From Verrucomicrobiota bacterium (GTDB lineage: Bacteria > Verrucomicrobiota > Verrucomicrobiia > Opitutales > Opitutaceae), in the NCBI GenBank assembly GCA_023386835.1, contig JAEWIY010000188.1, forward strand, positions 1 through 40,996: a stretch of DNA of 40,996 nucleotides. Reading direction: 5' to 3'. Position numbers and translations under genes: made by a program. This document shows positions 40,850-40,996 of this stretch, piece by piece. Within the stretch, counting starts at the first letter, position 1, and each line of letters opens with the position of its first letter. Below the pieces are notes generated by a model that saw only the letters and a list, made by a program, of their open reading frames with translations, was not told the origin of the DNA and did no database searches.

Positions 40850-40872
40850 TTTGTCACTTAATAAGTGACAAA
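40850..40872. repeat. Perfect TTTGTCACTTA palindrome (copy 3)
   Basis: Arms TTTGTCACTTA and TAAGTGACAAA around a single A; fully symmetrical over 23 bases. It shares the TTTGTCACTTA half with copy 2, and the centre-to-centre distance is 37 bases (about 3.5 helical turns). A tandem pair of this kind suggests cooperative binding by a dimeric regulator upstream of the SRPBCC gene or of the gene at the right edge. Confidence 0.7.
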
Positions 40873-40941
40873 CAGCCCGGCTCCGCGGTGACGGCGACAG
40901 GGTGGTCGGCCGCACGTGGTCGTCCGAGCGAGGGGGGGGCC

Positions 40942-40996
40942 CTACCGCGCCGGCAGGGCGGCGGGCATTTCCTCGGCCGCTTGCGCGGCCTGCAGC
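40942..40996 (-). CDS. C-terminal tail of an unidentified gene (partial)
   Basis: An open minus-strand frame enters from the right edge and ends at a TAG (40942-40944), encoding 17 residues: QAAQAAEEMPAALPAR preceded by L. The Ala-rich helical composition and GC-rich third positions are like real coding sequence here. Too little is visible for a family assignment. If real, it would lie upstream of the SRPBCC gene on the same strand, with the palindrome pair between them. Confidence 0.35.
   Translation of the reverse strand, partial: LQAAQAAEEMPAALPAR

Noticed and set aside
40812..40872. TTGTCAC palindromes considered as intrinsic terminators
   Set aside because: Stems are AT-rich and lack a following T-run, and copies lie upstream of gene starts. 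A regulatory or repeat role fits better.
12894..40872. TTGTCAC repeats considered as a CRISPR array or attachment sites
   Set aside because: Only three copies exist, two of them adjacent, with no regular spacers, no cas genes and no integrase or mobile-element genes in the window.

Overview
The window is about 41 kb of GC-rich bacterial chromosome. Its gene content points to the Verrucomicrobiota, most likely an Opitutaceae-like lineage. The evidence is a DUF1549/DUF1553 (PSCyt/PSD1) protein with its DUF1501 partner, a cytochrome fused to leucine-rich repeats, a secreted sulfatase, a FecI/FecR/STN-TonB receptor module and Tat-signal proteins such as NIPSNAP. Planctomycetota share several of these families and cannot be excluded from sequence reading alone.

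Layout. (1) 1-6700, plus strand: a one-carbon operon with a corrinoid protein (cut by the window edge), a Cys-rich methylenetetrahydrofolate reductase, a methyltetrahydrofolate:corrinoid methyltransferase, an amidohydrolase, a homocysteine S-methyltransferase and an SDR oxidoreductase. Three of these are joined by 4-base start/stop overlaps. The set fits corrinoid-dependent demethylation of a methylated amine or betaine, with methyl groups passed to tetrahydrofolate and homocysteine. The corrinoid protein carries a C-terminal extension resembling the 'virulence factor' domain (PF13769). (2) 6701-6996: a 176-bp degenerate palindrome. (3) 6997-9538: an MBOAT O-acyltransferase and an SGNH-like partner, ending at a bidirectional terminator. 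(4) 9598-10388: a thioredoxin-fold protein divergent from an HxlR regulator, with an inverted repeat between them. (5) 10390-16562: alpha/beta hydrolase, secreted beta-rich protein, PhyH dioxygenase, VOC protein, MFS transporter and NIPSNAP protein. (6) 16770-19226, minus: three minor pilin genes. (7) 19499-26608, minus: a possible small gene, a DUF1579 protein, then a three-gene PSD1/DUF1501/cytochrome-LRR operon, divergent from an NHL-type beta-propeller gene. (8) 28011-32595, plus: ECF sigma factor, FecR anti-sigma factor and STN-TonB receptor, closed by a strong terminator. (9) 32655-32797: a second degenerate palindromic element. (10) 32878-40698: sulfatase, tRNA-Asp, a small hydrophilic ORF, KANL3/Tex30-like hydrolase, GH78-like alpha-L-rhamnosidase, rhomboid protease, GH43-like enzyme and SRPBCC protein. 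The C-terminal tail of a further minus-strand gene is visible at the right edge.

The sulfatase, rhamnosidase, GH43-like enzyme and TonB receptor with its own sigma/anti-sigma pair suggest use of sulfated, rhamnose-containing polysaccharide. The genes are not one operon, so this is inference. The most notable unexplained signals are the corrinoid/PF13769-like fusion, the amidohydrolase embedded in the C1 operon, three copies of a TTGTCAC-N7-GTGACAA palindrome at two distant loci, and the two large decayed palindromes that share a CGCAAAG-rich arm. No CRISPR array, insertion sequence, prophage or rRNA gene was seen.
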